The position numbers were made by a program, and so were the translations under genes. Under the pieces are notes generated by a model. It worked only from the letters and a program-made list of their open reading frames with translations. It did no database searches and was not told the DNA's origin. 37,262 nucleotides of DNA from contig WTGY01000032.1 in assembly GCA_011523365.1 (NCBI GenBank), forward strand, positions 1 through 37,262, in the 5' to 3' direction. Of this stretch, positions 35,541 through 37,262 are shown piece after piece. Positions within the stretch are counted from its first letter, which is position 1. Each line of letters begins with the position of its first letter. The DNA comes from Caldilineaceae bacterium. GTDB lineage: Bacteria > Chloroflexota > Anaerolineae > Caldilineales > Caldilineaceae.

Positions 35541-36923
35541 TCACAGACCCTCCGACACCGAGGATTGCAGTTTGGTATAGCGTGCGTCGTGCAGAACCAG
35601 ATAGAGCAACGTCAGGACGACCAACAGAGCGGCGATACCGTAGACCGGCGCGAATCCGACAGAAGCGACCAGCGAGAATGCGAAAAGGGGACCGACAGCG
35701 GAGCCCAAATCGGAGGCGGTGGCGTAGGCACCGACGAACAGTTGAGGGTGGTGAGTGGCCAGTGCTGCTTGATTTGCGTAGGCGTCCAGAACGACGTTTA
35801 CGCCGGTGCTGACGATCAGCACGCCCAGCAAAGCAACGAATGCCAGGTTGTTGGAGATTGTCAGCATCAGGGTCAGACCGATACAAAGGATGGAGACAAG
35901 GATCAATGTCAGGCGGATGCGTCCGACCAGGTCGGCGAGCTCACCCATGACGGCGCCGAGAAACAGGTCGGAAAACCATCGGGTGCCGAGTACGAAGCCG
36001 GAAAGGGCACCTACCTGAATGCCCAGCAGGAATCCGCCCGAGAAATCTTCGAAGCGGTCAGCCAGAAAGACGGAAGCGGTGGCAACCAGGATTGAGTTGA
36101 GCAACAGTTTGAAGAATCCAACCAGCAGGACGGCGCGTTGAAGGGGGTCGGAAAGTGCCTCTATCCAGCCTCCGAGGATGTCATGTTCCTTCCGTTTTGC
36201 GTTCTTGTCTTCGTTAGAGTCGTTGGATTGGGAATCGGAACTCGTCCCTGACTGCTCGTCTTCGTAGTGGGGAGAGGCACTGTCAGGCCAAGTGAGACCC
36301 ACCGCTATAGGGATGGCCACCGCAGACAGGACCGCAATTGTCCAGACAGTGGTTTGGAATCCGAAATAATCAAAGAGGAAGCCCCCGAGCACGGCGCTGA
36401 CTGCACTGCCGCCGCGGACTACACCCCACATCAGCCCCATCAGCCGGCCGGCGTCGGCCCGGTCGCCGGCCCAGATGGACTGGAAGGTGCCCTGGCGAAG
36501 GCCAGACCAGCTGACGCCCCACCCGATCCGCGCCAGCAGGAAGACGATGAAACCGAGTCTGAAACCATAGAATGCCGTCGTGAGCACGCCAAGTATGGCT
36601 GAAATGACGAACGCCCGGTATGGCCCGAAGCGGGCGAATATGGCCCCGAGCCAGGTATTGGAGAAAAGGCGGATGAGGCGATTGGCGCTCAGGAGAAGAC
36701 CAACCTGCTGAGGAGACAGTGCCAGCTGACCCGCGGCCAATGGAAGAATGGCGTAGAGCAGTGAGTCGCCCATGATTGCAAAGGCGACGGCCAAGGATGT
36801 CACCAGTACGAAGGCAGTCGAGGAAGACAGGCGGGACGGTCTACCGCCGGTTGACGGGTCGGGCAGCGGTTTGAGATCAGATTGGGACATGGCAGCAGCC
36901 GGACTGCTACAAGAGGCGGCCAT
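35541..36923 (-). CDS. MFS transporter
   Basis: This roughly 460-residue protein has about 12 hydrophobic spans in two halves of six. RLIRLFSNTWLGAIFARFGPYRAF between spans 2 and 3 is the MFS loop motif, and RIGWGVSWSGLRQGTFQ is a further N-half conserved block. A long acidic cytoplasmic loop (about residues 215-255, SASPHYEDEQSG to KRKEHD) separates the halves. It is probably an importer or exporter driven by the proton gradient; its cargo is unknown. Two starts are possible, ATG 36923 and ATG 36890, neither with a clear ribosome site. Confidence 0.88.
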   Translation of the reverse strand: MAASCSSPAAAMSQSDLKPLPDPSTGGRPSRLSSSTAFVLVTSLAVAFAIMGDSLLYAILPLAAGQLALSPQQVGLLLSANRLIRLFSNTWLGAIFARFGPYRAFVISAILGVLTTAFYGFRLGFIVFLLARIGWGVSWSGLRQGTFQSIWAGDRADAGRLMGLMWGVVRGGSAVSAVLGGFLFDYFGFQTTVWTIAVLSAVAIPIAVGLTWPDSASPHYEDEQSGTSSDSQSNDSNEDKNAKRKEHDILGGWIEALSDPLQRAVLLVGFFKLLLNSILVATASVFLADRFEDFSGGFLLGIQVGALSGFVLGTRWFSDLFLGAVMGELADLVGRIRLTLILVSILCIGLTLMLTISNNLAFVALLGVLIVSTGVNVVLDAYANQAALATHHPQLFVGAYATASDLGSAVGPLFAFSLVASVGFAPVYGIAALLVVLTLLYLVLHDARYTKLQSSVSEGL

Positions 36924-37262
36924 AGACAGCTTTGGCCAAGGTGGTCACCCATGTGGGTTCGCTGATTCGAAGCATTGTATCATAGGCACTACGATAGTGT
37001 TCATATCGGAAACAAAAGGTAACTACTAGGCCATGTTCTGTGTGCGGTCTATCTGGGCGGAATGTACCGTCAGTATTTCTGCAGGGGGCTCGCGATGGTC
37101 ATAGCGGTGAACGTTGGGTATGTATGGGAGTTGCCTCGCCTGTCTTGCCTGTGCTGGCACATACTCGGAGTGTGCTAAGACACGCGGTGGGGTGGTGAAG
37201 CCTGGTCGCAGCGGGTCGTCAAGGTCATATTGCCACACACTCGATGCGGCGGGGGTTTTGGG
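36924..37262. other. Right-edge interval, possible partial minus-strand frame
   Basis: A minus-strand frame is open from the right window edge to a stop at 37026 and could be the 3' end of a gene that starts outside. The encoded residues (VWQYDLDDPLRPGFTTPP, then a Pro/Arg-rich stretch) match no family I know. The remaining bases (36924-37025) show a modest A/T-rich stretch near 36975-37020 and nothing else. Confidence 0.25.

Noticed and set aside
37026..37262. Minus-strand frame open to the right edge
   Set aside because: It could be the end of an outside gene, but the residues are Pro/Arg rich with no family match; noted only as a possible partial.

Overview
The window reads as bacterial chromosome, most likely from a Chloroflexota member (inference). 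The 995-residue exported glycoside-hydrolase-like protein ends in an LPxVL-type C-terminal tail of the kind common on Chloroflexota surface proteins. Uma2, DUF433/DUF5615, DUF6504 and DinB families and many Gfo/Idh/MocA dehydrogenases fit a free-living or host-associated heterotroph specialised in sugars and polyols. Most genes are G+C rich with clear GGAGG-type ribosome sites. No phage structural gene, transposase, rRNA or CRISPR array is visible.

Layout. 1-387 is an intergenic repeat. 388-2311 is a Gfo/Idh dehydrogenase plus ThuA-like pair. 2432-3036 is a DUF433/DUF5615 toxin-antitoxin-like pair. 3349-3421 is tRNA-Arg(UCU) on the minus strand. 3532-5606 (minus) is a coupled metallo-beta-lactamase-fold enzyme and a membrane TPR protein. 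6299-9683 holds a tandem-fused phosphofructokinase, a methyltransferase and a low-molecular-weight phosphatase-like protein. They converge on a quinone oxidoreductase (9670-10650), a coiled-coil gene broken by one in-frame stop (10790-11518) and an enolase-superfamily sugar-acid dehydratase (11680-12819). 13485-16444 carries a SpoIIE-type phosphatase, a P-loop protein and two tandem DinB proteins.

16463-31092 is a large myo-inositol catabolism cluster, all on the plus strand: iolB, iolC, iolE-like, an SDR, a Gfo/Idh dehydrogenase, iolD, iolA, two more Gfo/Idh dehydrogenases and an iolG-like gene. IolG oxidises inositol, IolE dehydrates the inosose, IolD opens the ring, IolB isomerises, IolC phosphorylates, and IolA finishes the semialdehyde. 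No iolJ aldolase and no inositol transporter is present. Two accessory inserts interrupt the cluster: a lower-G+C AAA ATPase plus DUF4276/TOPRIM-like pair (18547-20549), and a Uma2 nuclease-like gene (25607-26089).

31095-32106 has no convincing gene. 32107-35094 encodes the exported glycoside-hydrolase-like protein, which converges on a DUF6504 protein and an MFS transporter (35121-36923, minus strand).

The most interesting items are the ATPase/TOPRIM-like pair embedded in the inositol cluster, a bacterial two-domain PFK whose second half has lost catalytic residues as in eukaryotic PFK-1, a dispersed composite intergenic repeat, and the single-stop-interrupted coiled-coil gene.
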